Positions 33,246 through 42,069 of a stretch of 64,000 nt of DNA are shown in pieces (the first letter of the stretch is position 1; the number at the start of each line of letters is the position of its first letter). A model generated the notes under the pieces. It was not told where the DNA came from. It ran no database searches and saw only the letters and a list, made by a program, of their open reading frames with translations. Where the stretch lies: the NCBI GenBank assembly GCA_035548175.1, contig DASZTO010000072.1, positions 31,521 through 95,520 on the forward strand, in the 5' to 3' direction. The DNA comes from CALCHA01 sp035548175. Lineage in GTDB: Bacteria > Planctomycetota > Phycisphaerae > WQYP01. The translations under genes were made by a program, and so were the position numbers.

Positions 33246-34421
33246 TCACTTTTTTTTTTGACTCGCGGGGGGCGAGTTGGCGGGGGTTTGGCCGGTGGCG
33301 AGAAGTTGTTTTATGGAGCTGAATTGGTCGGAAAGGGCGAGGCGGACGATGAGGGCGTCGAAGAGGGGGCGGTGCATGGTGGAGGCTTTGAGGGCGCGGA
33401 GGGTTTGTTCGCACAGGGCGATCAGGTGGACGAGGGTGGGGGGATCGAAGCGTGTGGCGAGGGTGGTGAAGGCGGCGCGGGATTCGGCGGGGACGTCGAG
33501 AAGGTCGGTTTTTTCGCCGCAGGTGGCGACGACCATCAGGTTGCGGAGGAATTCCACGAGCTCGGAAAGGACGCCTTCGACGCCCATGCCTTCCTTGAGG
33601 AGCTCGTCGGCGCGGGTCATGGCGGCGGCGGCGTCGGATTGGGAGATGGCGTCGACAAGCTGCGCGATGGCGGCGGTGGGCGGTTTGCCGAGGAGATCTT
33701 CGAGGAGTTTGTCGGTGATTTTTTTTTCGCCCAGGGAGAGGACGCGGTCGAGGATGGAGAGGGCATCGCGCATGGAGCCGTTGCCGAGGCGGGCGATGCG
33801 GTGGAGGGCGTCCGCGTCGGCGTGGATGCCTTCGTCCTTGACGATCTGGGCGAGGTGCTGGGCGATGCGCGGGGTGGGGATGTTTTTGAAATCGAAGCGC
33901 TGGACGCGGGAGATGATGGTGGCGGGGACCTTGTGGACGTCGGTGGTGGCGAAGATGAATTTGACGTGTTCGGGGGGTTCTTCGAGGGTTTTAAGCAGTG
34001 CGTTGAAGGCGCCGCCGGAGAGCATGTGGACTTCGTCGATGATGTAGATTTTGAAGGGGGAGTGGGAGGGGCGGATGCCGGCGGATTGGCGGAGCTCGCG
34101 GATCTGGTCGACGGAGTTGTTGGAAGCGCCGTCGATTTCGATGACGTCCATATCTTCGCCGCGGGCGATGGCCCGGCAGGTGTCGCAGGTGCCGCAGGGG
34201 TTGCCGTCGGGCTGTCGGTTGGGGCAGTTGAGTGCTTTGGCGAGGATACGTGCAGAGGACGTTTTGCCGACGCCGCGGGTGCCGGTGAAGAGGAAAGCGT
34301 GTGCGACGCGATTGGATTTGATGGCATTTTTGAGGGTCTGGGCGATGGCTTCCTGGCCGACGAGTTCATCGAAGGTCTGGGAGCGGTAGCGGCGGGCGAG
34401 GACTGTGTAGGCGTCGGTCAT
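33246..34421 (-). CDS. dnaX: DNA polymerase III subunit gamma (DnaX, gamma form)
   Basis: A 391-residue clamp-loader ATPase. Walker A GTRGVGKT (47-54), zinc-binding cysteines C66, C76, C79, C82, the EIDGASNNSVDQIREL segment (95-110), Walker B IIDEVHML, the sensor-1 region FIFATTDVHKVP and SRVQRFDFK. It ends in Q-K-K-K-stop because CAA AAA AAA AAG is followed by TGA. Normal tau proteins have a further C-terminal region; here it is in the next frame. ATG 34421 is the family start; the open frame upstream to 34673 is translated repeat sequence. It should load the sliding clamp; the gamma/tau ratio would depend on slippage at the A run. Confidence 0.93.
   Translation of the reverse strand: MTDAYTVLARRYRSQTFDELVGQEAIAQTLKNAIKSNRVAHAFLFTGTRGVGKTSSARILAKALNCPNRQPDGNPCGTCDTCRAIARGEDMDVIEIDGASNNSVDQIRELRQSAGIRPSHSPFKIYIIDEVHMLSGGAFNALLKTLEEPPEHVKFIFATTDVHKVPATIISRVQRFDFKNIPTPRIAQHLAQIVKDEGIHADADALHRIARLGNGSMRDALSILDRVLSLGEKKITDKLLEDLLGKPPTAAIAQLVDAISQSDAAAAMTRADELLKEGMGVEGVLSELVEFLRNLMVVATCGEKTDLLDVPAESRAAFTTLATRFDPPTLVHLIALCEQTLRALKASTMHRPLFDALIVRLALSDQFSSIKQLLATGQTPANSPPASQKKK
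33250..33259 (-). other. A10 slippery run at the gamma/tau junction of dnaX
   Basis: Ten consecutive A on the coding (minus) strand, preceded by C and followed by GTGA. Normal reading gives CAA-AAA-AAA-AAG-TGA and a gamma product; losing one A (or gaining two), or a +1 shift, opens the 223-residue tau tail. A -1 shift meets a stop after seven codons. A perfect 7-base-pair GC hairpin with a CTTG loop lies about 34 bases downstream (33198-33215). Thermus uses slippage on A9 in dnaX, so the mechanism has precedent. Confidence 0.7.
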
Positions 34422-34429
34422 GGGAAGGG

Positions 34430-34610
34430 GATTATAGGGGGGAAACGGGAATTGGGGGGAAATTGTGAATTGTGAATAGTGAGTGGTGAAAGAGGGGCGG
34501 GGCGTTAGCTGCGCATGATTTTCCCCGAAGGTGCGCAGGATGCGGGTCGAAAAGTGCGGAATTTCCCTGAAGGTGCGCAAGATGCGCCAGGTGCGCATCG
34601 ATTTTTGCGC
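34430..34610. repeat. Periodic repeats upstream of dnaX
   Basis: Two kinds of repeat lie in the gap before dnaX. Near 34450-34490 the plus strand reads AATTGTGAATTGTGAATAGTGAGTGG, an 8-base period. At 34520-34544 and 34562-34586 two 25-base copies of TTTCCC(C/T)GAAGGTGCGCA(G/A)GATGCG occur, with a third partial copy following. No coding pattern is credible. Confidence 0.65.
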
Positions 34611-34959
34611 GCGCGGGCGCGGGGTGCGGGCGGGGGTGGAGGGGCGCGCGGAATGGGTGTAGGTGGTGATCATGGACTTCTCCCGGTTGCGGCAGGCGCG
34701 TGATGGCGCTTGCTCTGCATAGAGAGAACGGAGGCGAGGGGGGAAAGGTTCCCGGAAAGTTCGGATTTTTTTTGGGGGGGGTCGGGGTGGGGCTCATGAA
34801 GTTCCTGGGGTAGGGTTGGGCCATTGGCGGGGCGATGCCGGCTTGTTTGGGGGCGGGGCGGCGAACGCCTGCGAGGCGCATATGCCGAGCGTGTTCAGGG
34901 GCACTTCGCAGACCCTGGCAGACCCGAGGGGGGAGGCGAGGGATCGAGGCGGAGAGGGA
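34611..34959. other. Intergenic region between dnaX and the NHL gene
   Basis: About 350 bases without a supported gene, containing homopolymer runs (eight T at about 34766-34773 followed by eight G) and a purine-rich plus strand. I find no tRNA, riboswitch or terminator stem of clear quality. Confidence 0.4.
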
Positions 34960-35985
34960 TTACTTCGCGGTGGAGATGGTGCGGACGGTGCCGTCGGGGG
35001 AGACTTCGCGGAGGAGGGCGTTTTCGGAGTCGGCGATGTAGACGTTGCCCTGGTCATCGACGGCGACGCCGCGCGGGGAGTTGAGGCGGGAGTCGGCGGC
35101 TGGGCCGTCGGCGTTGCCGGCTTCGCCGACCTTGCCGGCGATGGTGGTGACCTGACCGGAGGGGGAGATTTTGCGGATGGCGTGGTTGTCGGTATCGGCG
35201 AGGAAGACGTTGCCATCTTTATCGACGGCGATGCCACGGGGGGCGGCGAAACGGGGGGCGGCGGCATCAGCGGCGGGGGCGGGTTCCGGGGCTGGGGCGG
35301 TGGCGGGCGCGCCGGATCCGCCGGCGAGGGTGGTGACCGTTCCGTCGGGGGTGATTTTGCGGACATTGGAATTGCCCTCGTCGGCGACGTAGAGGTTGTC
35401 GTGGTCGTCGATGGCGATGGCGCGGGGCATGGAGAAGCGGGCGTCGGCGGCTTTGCCATCGGCGCCGCCCTGTTCGTCGGCTTTACCGGCGAAGACGGAG
35501 GACTCTCCGTCGGGAGTGATCTTGATGATCGACGCGTTTTTGTTGTCGGCGATGAAGAGATTTCCCCGGGAGTCGATGACGGCGCCGGCGGGGGCGCTGG
35601 TGAGGCCTCCGGTAGCGACTTCGGCGGCCTGGCCTTGCGGAGAGATGCGGTAGACCTTGTTGTTGTCGAGGTCGGCGACGGCCAGTTCGCCGGCGGTTCC
35701 CTTGCGTTTGCTCAGCGAGATGGCGATGGCGGTCTGGATGTCGCTGACACCGGGGCCATCGAGGACCGAGGCGTCACCGGCGGCGGTGATTTTGACGATT
35801 TTGTGGGCGCCCGTATCGACGACGTAGAGCGTGCCTTTGTCGACGGCGAGGGACCAGGGGCTTTGCCATTCGACGGCGGCCAGCGCGCGCTGGGCGGGTT
35901 GCGAGGCGGGCTGCGTGTCCTGCGCCCAGGCGGCGGCGCCGGCGGTCAACAGGAGGGTCATGCCGAGAATGCGCATCGTGTGCAT
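34960..35985 (-). CDS. Exported NHL-repeat beta-propeller protein
   Basis: A 341-residue protein with a signal peptide (MRILGMTLLLTAGAAAWAQ, cleavage near 22). About six NHL repeats follow; typical copies read PRGIAVDKDGNVFLADTDNHAIRKIS and PRAIAIDDHDNLYVADEGNSNVRKIT. An alanine/proline-rich loop (about 235-250) separates repeats 4 and 5. NHL propellers are binding scaffolds or, in some cases, lyases; no catalytic residues are recognisable. Its start is divergent from hemL with 230 bases between. Role unknown, probably extracytoplasmic. Confidence 0.85.
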   Translation of the reverse strand: MHTMRILGMTLLLTAGAAAWAQDTQPASQPAQRALAAVEWQSPWSLAVDKGTLYVVDTGAHKIVKITAAGDASVLDGPGVSDIQTAIAISLSKRKGTAGELAVADLDNNKVYRISPQGQAAEVATGGLTSAPAGAVIDSRGNLFIADNKNASIIKITPDGESSVFAGKADEQGGADGKAADARFSMPRAIAIDDHDNLYVADEGNSNVRKITPDGTVTTLAGGSGAPATAPAPEPAPAADAAAPRFAAPRGIAVDKDGNVFLADTDNHAIRKISPSGQVTTIAGKVGEAGNADGPAADSRLNSPRGVAVDDQGNVYIADSENALLREVSPDGTVRTISTAK

Positions 35986-36215
35986 GGGGGAGGATCCTCG
36001 CAGATTTGAGATGTTCGGGCGGTGTGAATGGAGCGTTCACTTTACCCGGGGGCGGGGGAACGGGAAATGGGAATGATTTTGGGCGGGGGTGCGGCGTGAG
36101 GGCATTGGCGTTCGGCCGCCCATCGGCGGGGCGCCGCGGGACGCCGATGCGACGAATTGAGAGGGTGGCGTTTTGGGTTTTCTCTTGCCGTGCGCTCGCT
36201 TATGCTGCAGCGGAT

Positions 36216-37609
<1,394 letters not shown>

Positions 37610-37625
<16 letters not shown>

Positions 37626-37794
37626 TCAGGGCACATTTAGCGCCGTTTCTTTGAACTGCTCGCAAGTCGAGGTCTGTTGTCAGCAGGTGGCTCGTGTGGC
37701 CCACGATGCAAAGTTCGATCAGCTTCGCGTCCTTGGGATCACGAGACAGGTGAAACCGCGTTTTCACGGAGCGCACCACATCGGCTACATAATG
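37610..37794 (-). pseudogene. Remnant of a PIN-domain toxin-like gene
   Basis: Directly after the stop of the repeat-protein gene, the same minus frame reads HYVADVVRSVKTRF then HLSRDPKDAKLIELCIVGHTSHLLTTDLDL, followed by CALITPAA. RDPKD.K..ELC..G...LLTTD.DL is the C-terminal acidic cluster of PIN ribonucleases (VapC-like), with the usual later TPA. Only about 60 residues remain, there is no start codon or N-terminal Asp, and the frame runs into hemL. Judged a decayed fragment of a toxin-antitoxin system. Confidence 0.5.
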
Positions 37795-39708
37795 TCACAC
37801 GGTGATCGACTTGGAGCCGATGGCGATGAGGAGGCCGTTGTTGGTGTCTTTGGCGTAGACGTCGATCTGGTTTTGTCCGGAGCTCAGGGGGGAGGTGAAG
37901 GTCATGGAAAAGCCGTGGTTGGCGCTGTTGAAGTAGGGCAGGAGGTCGTTGCGGGTGTCGCCGGCGGCGACGGTCTGGACGAGGGCGCCGTTGACGTAGA
38001 CGTCGATTTCCATGGCGGCGTCGAGACGGTCGGGATCGACGGCCCAGCCCTTGACGCCGGTGGCGGTGATTTGCTCGGCCATGCCCAGGGGCTGGAGGTT
38101 GGTGACGGTTTTGGAGCCGATGAGCGTGGAGACGTTGCCCTGCGATTCGGCGGCGTAGAGGTCGATTTTGTGGGTGCCGAAGGAGAGGGCGGGCAGGTCG
38201 ATGGCGAAGCCGTGATCGGTGGAGCCGATGACGTTCTGGAGATCGGTGCGGGTGATGTTGGCGGTGCCGGTCTTGCTGTAGAGGCCATCGACGTAGACAT
38301 CGACGGCGGTGGGGGTACCGGGCGCGTCGGGGTCCCAGGCCCAGCCGACGACCTGGCCGTTTTTGATCATGTCGAAGCTGCCCTGGGGCTGGTGGTTGTT
38401 GATGAAATCGTCGTAGATGACGATTTCGTTCTGGTTGCTGGTGCGGTCGTCGTGGACGGTGACGGTGATGGAGTGGGAGCTGGCGCCCAGGTCGCTCATG
38501 GTGACGGTGAAGCCATGGTTGGCCGAGCCGTAGTAGGGGGTGAGGTCGGGGCGGTACTGGTTGGCGGTGACGGTGGTGTAAAGCATGTCGTCGACGTACA
38601 CGCTGACGGTGGCGGGGCCGGCGCCCAGGTCTGGGTCGAGGGCCCAGCCTTTGATGAGGGTGCTGTTGACGACGTCGACGTGGCCGGTGGGGGGGGTGTC
38701 GGTGACGTAAGAGTAGCCCAGGAGGGTGAGGCCCGCGGAGGCGGCTTGTGCGTCGAGGGCGTAGACGGCGATGAGGTGTTTGCCGGGGGTCAGTCCGGGG
38801 ACGTCGATGGCGAAGCCGTGGTCGGGGCTGCCGATGAGGCTGGTGAGGTCGGAGCGGGAGACGTCGGCGGGGGTGAGGGTGTTGGACATGGCGACGCCGT
38901 CGATGACGACGCGGATGTTGACGTGGGCGGAGGTGTCGTCGGGGTCATAGGCCCAGCCGGCGACTTTGAATCCGTTGTTGATCTCGACGTAGCCCTTGGG
39001 TGCGTGATTGTTGGTGTAGATGAGGACGGGCTTGCCGGAGGGTTGATCGATGGCGTAGACCTCGACGACGTGGCCGGCGTAGCTGCCGGAGACATCGAAG
39101 CCGAGATTGGATTGATGGAAGACGGCGGCGACGTCGGGTCTGGCGACGTTGGTGGTGGTGGGGGTTCCCTGGACGCCGTCGATGTCGATGCGGATTTGGG
39201 TGGGTCCGTTGGCGTCGGGATCGTAGACCCAGCCGGCGATGCGGGAACCGTTGGCGATGTCGATGCTGGCGATGGGAGCGGGATCGGTGAGGGTGGCGTT
39301 GGCGAGGGTGGTGCGCATGCCGGTGAGAGGATCGACGGCGGTCACGAGGATGGAGGATGTGCCGGGGTTGAGGGTGGGCATGGCGAAAACGAAGGCGTGG
39401 TAGGGGGAACCGAAGGCGCCGGCGAGGTCGGCGCGGTAGGTGTTGGCGGCCATTGTGGTGGTTGAGCCGTTGATGGTGACCTGGACGTTGACGGCCTGTG
39501 GCCCGTCGGTGGTGGAGTAGGCCCATCCGCGGATGAAGGAGCGGTTGAAGACGTCGACGTGGCCGAGGGGGGCGGCGGTGAGCAGGAGGCGGTTTTCGAG
39601 GGGTTGGAAAAGAGCGTCGCGCGAAGGGGAGTCTGCGCGGTGGCGGAGGTGGCGGCGAGCGGCGGCGGAGCGTGGGGAGCGGTCGTTGCGGGCGTGACGA
39701 AGCGGCAT
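37795..39708 (-). CDS. Secreted protein of six GWAxDPD repeats, LENRLLL motif
   Basis: A 637-residue protein. The first 45 residues are basic, with the planctomycete-type export motif LENRLLLTA (about 38-46). Then come six repeats of about 97 residues, starting near 49, 149, 245, 346, 450 and 550. Each begins G.(V/I)D(V/I)....I.GWA.DPD, then V.V.(V/I)DG, AN..R.DL, a glycine/histidine turn (HGF), and a G.H.I.VYA.D strand, that is an all-beta domain. I do not know a named Pfam family with certainty; similar repeats occur in cell-surface proteins of several phyla. It is the last of a three-gene group with a similar protein and a haem peroxidase. GAGGATC precedes the ATG. Confidence 0.8.
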   Translation of the reverse strand: MPLRHARNDRSPRSAAARRHLRHRADSPSRDALFQPLENRLLLTAAPLGHVDVFNRSFIRGWAYSTTDGPQAVNVQVTINGSTTTMAANTYRADLAGAFGSPYHAFVFAMPTLNPGTSSILVTAVDPLTGMRTTLANATLTDPAPIASIDIANGSRIAGWVYDPDANGPTQIRIDIDGVQGTPTTTNVARPDVAAVFHQSNLGFDVSGSYAGHVVEVYAIDQPSGKPVLIYTNNHAPKGYVEINNGFKVAGWAYDPDDTSAHVNIRVVIDGVAMSNTLTPADVSRSDLTSLIGSPDHGFAIDVPGLTPGKHLIAVYALDAQAASAGLTLLGYSYVTDTPPTGHVDVVNSTLIKGWALDPDLGAGPATVSVYVDDMLYTTVTANQYRPDLTPYYGSANHGFTVTMSDLGASSHSITVTVHDDRTSNQNEIVIYDDFINNHQPQGSFDMIKNGQVVGWAWDPDAPGTPTAVDVYVDGLYSKTGTANITRTDLQNVIGSTDHGFAIDLPALSFGTHKIDLYAAESQGNVSTLIGSKTVTNLQPLGMAEQITATGVKGWAVDPDRLDAAMEIDVYVNGALVQTVAAGDTRNDLLPYFNSANHGFSMTFTSPLSSGQNQIDVYAKDTNNGLLIAIGSKSITV

Positions 39709-39845
39709 TGAATTGATCCTCAATTCCGTGCAGGCGGCGTGGCGCGGGAAGACGAACCGCGCGCGGACCGCCGGGGGTCCAGTGCTGCTATCGTCAAACT
39801 GGGATAACGGGATAACTTGGGGATCAGGAGTTGCCGATAAAAGTG

Positions 39846-39878
39846 CAAAAAGGAAACAGGCACGGCTTGCGCCGTGCC
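39846..39878 (-). terminator. Intrinsic terminator after the second repeat-protein gene
   Basis: On the minus strand GGCACGGC-GCAA-GCCGTGCC forms a perfect 8-base-pair stem with a GNRA tetraloop, followed by a T-rich run (TGTTTCCTTTTT). It lies about 36 bases after the stop at 39914. Confidence 0.85.
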
Positions 39879-39913
39879 CGGGTGGGTTCATTCTCAGTCA
39901 TGGAAAAGGAGGG

Positions 39914-41752
39914 TCAGACGACCTGCTGCGCGATCAGCGCGGTGAGTTCGGTGGCCCCGGCGTCAGTCGCGTACAACTGGATGAGAGTACCGGCGGGAAG
40001 TGTGGTATTGAAGGATGCCAGGAACCCGTGGTTGCCGATGTTCGGGTAGGAGCGGTTGGCGGGGATGAGCGTCTGCTGGGTAACACCGTTGATCCTCATG
40101 ACAATCTTCACTTGGGCGGCGGTGTTGTCAGGATCGAAGGCATAGCCGCTGATGGCCGTACGGGTGATGGCTGCGGCGCCGACGGGTGCATGGTTGAAGA
40201 ACTGGAGCGTGCCGATGAGCACTTGGGAGCCGTCGAAGGGATCGATGGCGTAGGCCTGAACGGTGTGCAGGGCATTGAGTTTGTTGGTGGGGGCGGGATC
40301 GTCGAAGCCGTGATCGACGAGGCCGGGGAACTGGGAGAGGTTGGTGTGGGTATTGCCGGCATTGACGGTTCCTTCGTCGACGCCGTCAACGACGATGCGG
40401 ATCTTGATGGCCTGGTTGGGGCTGTCCTGGTCCCACGCCCAGCCGGAGACGATGCTCTGGTTGACCACCTGCAACTGCCCGATGGGCGGGTGGTTGCCGA
40501 TTTCCTCCTGGTTGACGAGGGTGAGTTTACCGGAGGGGACGTCGGTGACGAAGACCTGGATGAAGTGGGGGCCGGTCGAGAGGCCGGTGAGACCGATGGC
40601 GAAGCCCTTGGCGGTGTAGGTGGCGCCGGGGGGCTTGACGCTCTGGGAGACGGGGATGTTGGTGGTGGTGGTGCCCTTGGTCACGCCGTCGACTTTGACG
40701 GTGACGGTGAGGGGGTTGGCGCCGGAATCGGGATCAGCGGCCCAGCCGGCGACGAGGGAGGTGTTGGCGGCGAAGAAGGCGCCCACGGGGGTGGGGTTGG
40801 TGACGCTGGCCTGGCCGAGGATGGTGAAGGTTCTGCTGGAGGTGCCGGTGTCCTTGGCGAGGATCATGACGAAGTGGGTTCCCGCGCCCACAAAGCTGGA
40901 GATGTCGAAGCTGTACTGGCGGTTGGCGGTGCCTGTGAGGGTGGCGAGGTTGGGGGTGATGCTGTCGGCGCCGTTGGCGGTGCCGGAGGCGACGACGGCG
41001 CCATCGACGAGGACGGCGACATCGACGGGGGCGGTGCCGAGGTCGGGGTCCCAGACCCAGCCTTTGATGGTGGTGCGGTTAAAGACTTCGACGCCGCCGC
41101 GGCTGGGGCGGTCGTTGCTGAAGAGAAGGACCTTTTTGCCGCTGGGCGCATCGAGCGCGAAGACGTCGACGACGGAGCCGGCGGTGATGCCGGTGACGGC
41201 GAAGGCGTGCCCGGCGGGCAGGCCGGTGATGGTGGAGTTGGCGGTGACGGTCTGGAAGGCGGTGCCGTTGACGTCGACTTCGACCTGAACGATCTGGCCG
41301 GTGGCGTCGGTATCGGTGACGAAGCCGGCGACGCCGGTTCCGCCGCCGACGATGACCGCGGCGCCGGTGGGCGCGGCGTTGGTGAGGGTGCCGGACTTCA
41401 GCAGCACGGGGCTGGAATCCTGGACATCCAGCGCGGCGACGGCGACGGTGTGGGTGCCGGGTCCGACGGTGGTGGTGAAGCCCTGCTTGCCGTCGGTGCG
41501 GGAGATATTGGCGGTGACGTCGGTGGAGACGCCATCGACGGTGACGCGGACGGTGACGGCGCTGGAGGGGGAATCGGGGTCGCTGGCCCAGCCGCTGATG
41601 GTGCCGTGGGCGAAGACCTCGATGAAGCCGGTGACGTTGCCGGCCATGAGGACGCGTTGTTCGAGAGCGTCGAAGTAGCGGCGATGTCCCGAGGCGCGCC
41701 GGGCGGTTTTGGGGGCACGGGAGCGGGTGGCTGAAGGCTTGGACCAAAGCAT
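39914..41752 (-). CDS. Secreted protein of six GWAxDPD-like repeats, LEQRVLM motif
   Basis: A 612-residue paralogue-like protein. The N-terminus is basic and carries YFDALEQRVLMAG (about 27-39), the same export motif class. Six repeats follow: GFIEVFAHGTISGWASDPDS, then a degenerate one (GVAGFVTDTD), VEVFNRTTIKGWVWDPDL, SLVAGWAADPDS, SIVSGWAWDQDS and AISGYAFDPDN, each ending in a VYA/VFA strand. Repeats are less uniform than in the downstream neighbour. The C-terminus is ALIAQQVV, with no PEP-CTERM or sortase signal. GGGAGA precedes ATG 41752. Function unknown; the context suggests a surface or matrix protein. Confidence 0.8.
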   Translation of the reverse strand: MLWSKPSATRSRAPKTARRASGHRRYFDALEQRVLMAGNVTGFIEVFAHGTISGWASDPDSPSSAVTVRVTVDGVSTDVTANISRTDGKQGFTTTVGPGTHTVAVAALDVQDSSPVLLKSGTLTNAAPTGAAVIVGGGTGVAGFVTDTDATGQIVQVEVDVNGTAFQTVTANSTITGLPAGHAFAVTGITAGSVVDVFALDAPSGKKVLLFSNDRPSRGGVEVFNRTTIKGWVWDPDLGTAPVDVAVLVDGAVVASGTANGADSITPNLATLTGTANRQYSFDISSFVGAGTHFVMILAKDTGTSSRTFTILGQASVTNPTPVGAFFAANTSLVAGWAADPDSGANPLTVTVKVDGVTKGTTTTNIPVSQSVKPPGATYTAKGFAIGLTGLSTGPHFIQVFVTDVPSGKLTLVNQEEIGNHPPIGQLQVVNQSIVSGWAWDQDSPNQAIKIRIVVDGVDEGTVNAGNTHTNLSQFPGLVDHGFDDPAPTNKLNALHTVQAYAIDPFDGSQVLIGTLQFFNHAPVGAAAITRTAISGYAFDPDNTAAQVKIVMRINGVTQQTLIPANRSYPNIGNHGFLASFNTTLPAGTLIQLYATDAGATELTALIAQQVV

Positions 41753-42069
41753 GCGGGAATCTCCCCACGAGAACAAGAAGTCGCCGGTCGCTGACAAGGG
41801 CGCCGGTCGGGCAGTCAGAATGTCCGCCAAGGTGTCATACGCGGCGGTATTCGGGATGGATTGGGGCGCGCGGCTCATCTTTTCGGACGGGGTGTCGCGG
41901 CCTCTTCTCATCCTGACCCTATACGCTAAAGCTATGCCAAGGTTGCCACGGCGAGGGCCTCCCTTCGAAAAAATCACCCGCCGGACCAACGCTTCCACAG
42001 CGCTCCGGCGGGTCGCTCCCCCCTCCTCCGGGCGGTGGGGCGATTCCCAACTCCCCTGCCTACCGCCGT
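41753..42069. other. Intergenic region before the peroxidase stop
   Basis: About 317 bases between the peroxidase stop and the next start on the minus strand. It contains a strong terminator (separate entry) and probably the promoter of the repeat-protein gene near 41760-41950. No gene seen. Confidence 0.5.
41968..42013 (-). terminator. Intrinsic terminator after the haem peroxidase gene
   Basis: On the minus strand the stem ACCCGCCGGA (42013-42004) pairs with TCCGGCGGGT (41985-41976); an 18-base loop lies between, and six T follow (41973-41968). It ends transcription 60-100 bases after the peroxidase stop. Confidence 0.85.

Noticed and set aside
34432..34881. 149-residue minus-strand frame between dnaX and the NHL gene
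   Set aside because: It translates the periodic repeats (HLAHLAHL) and lacks a ribosome site or domain.
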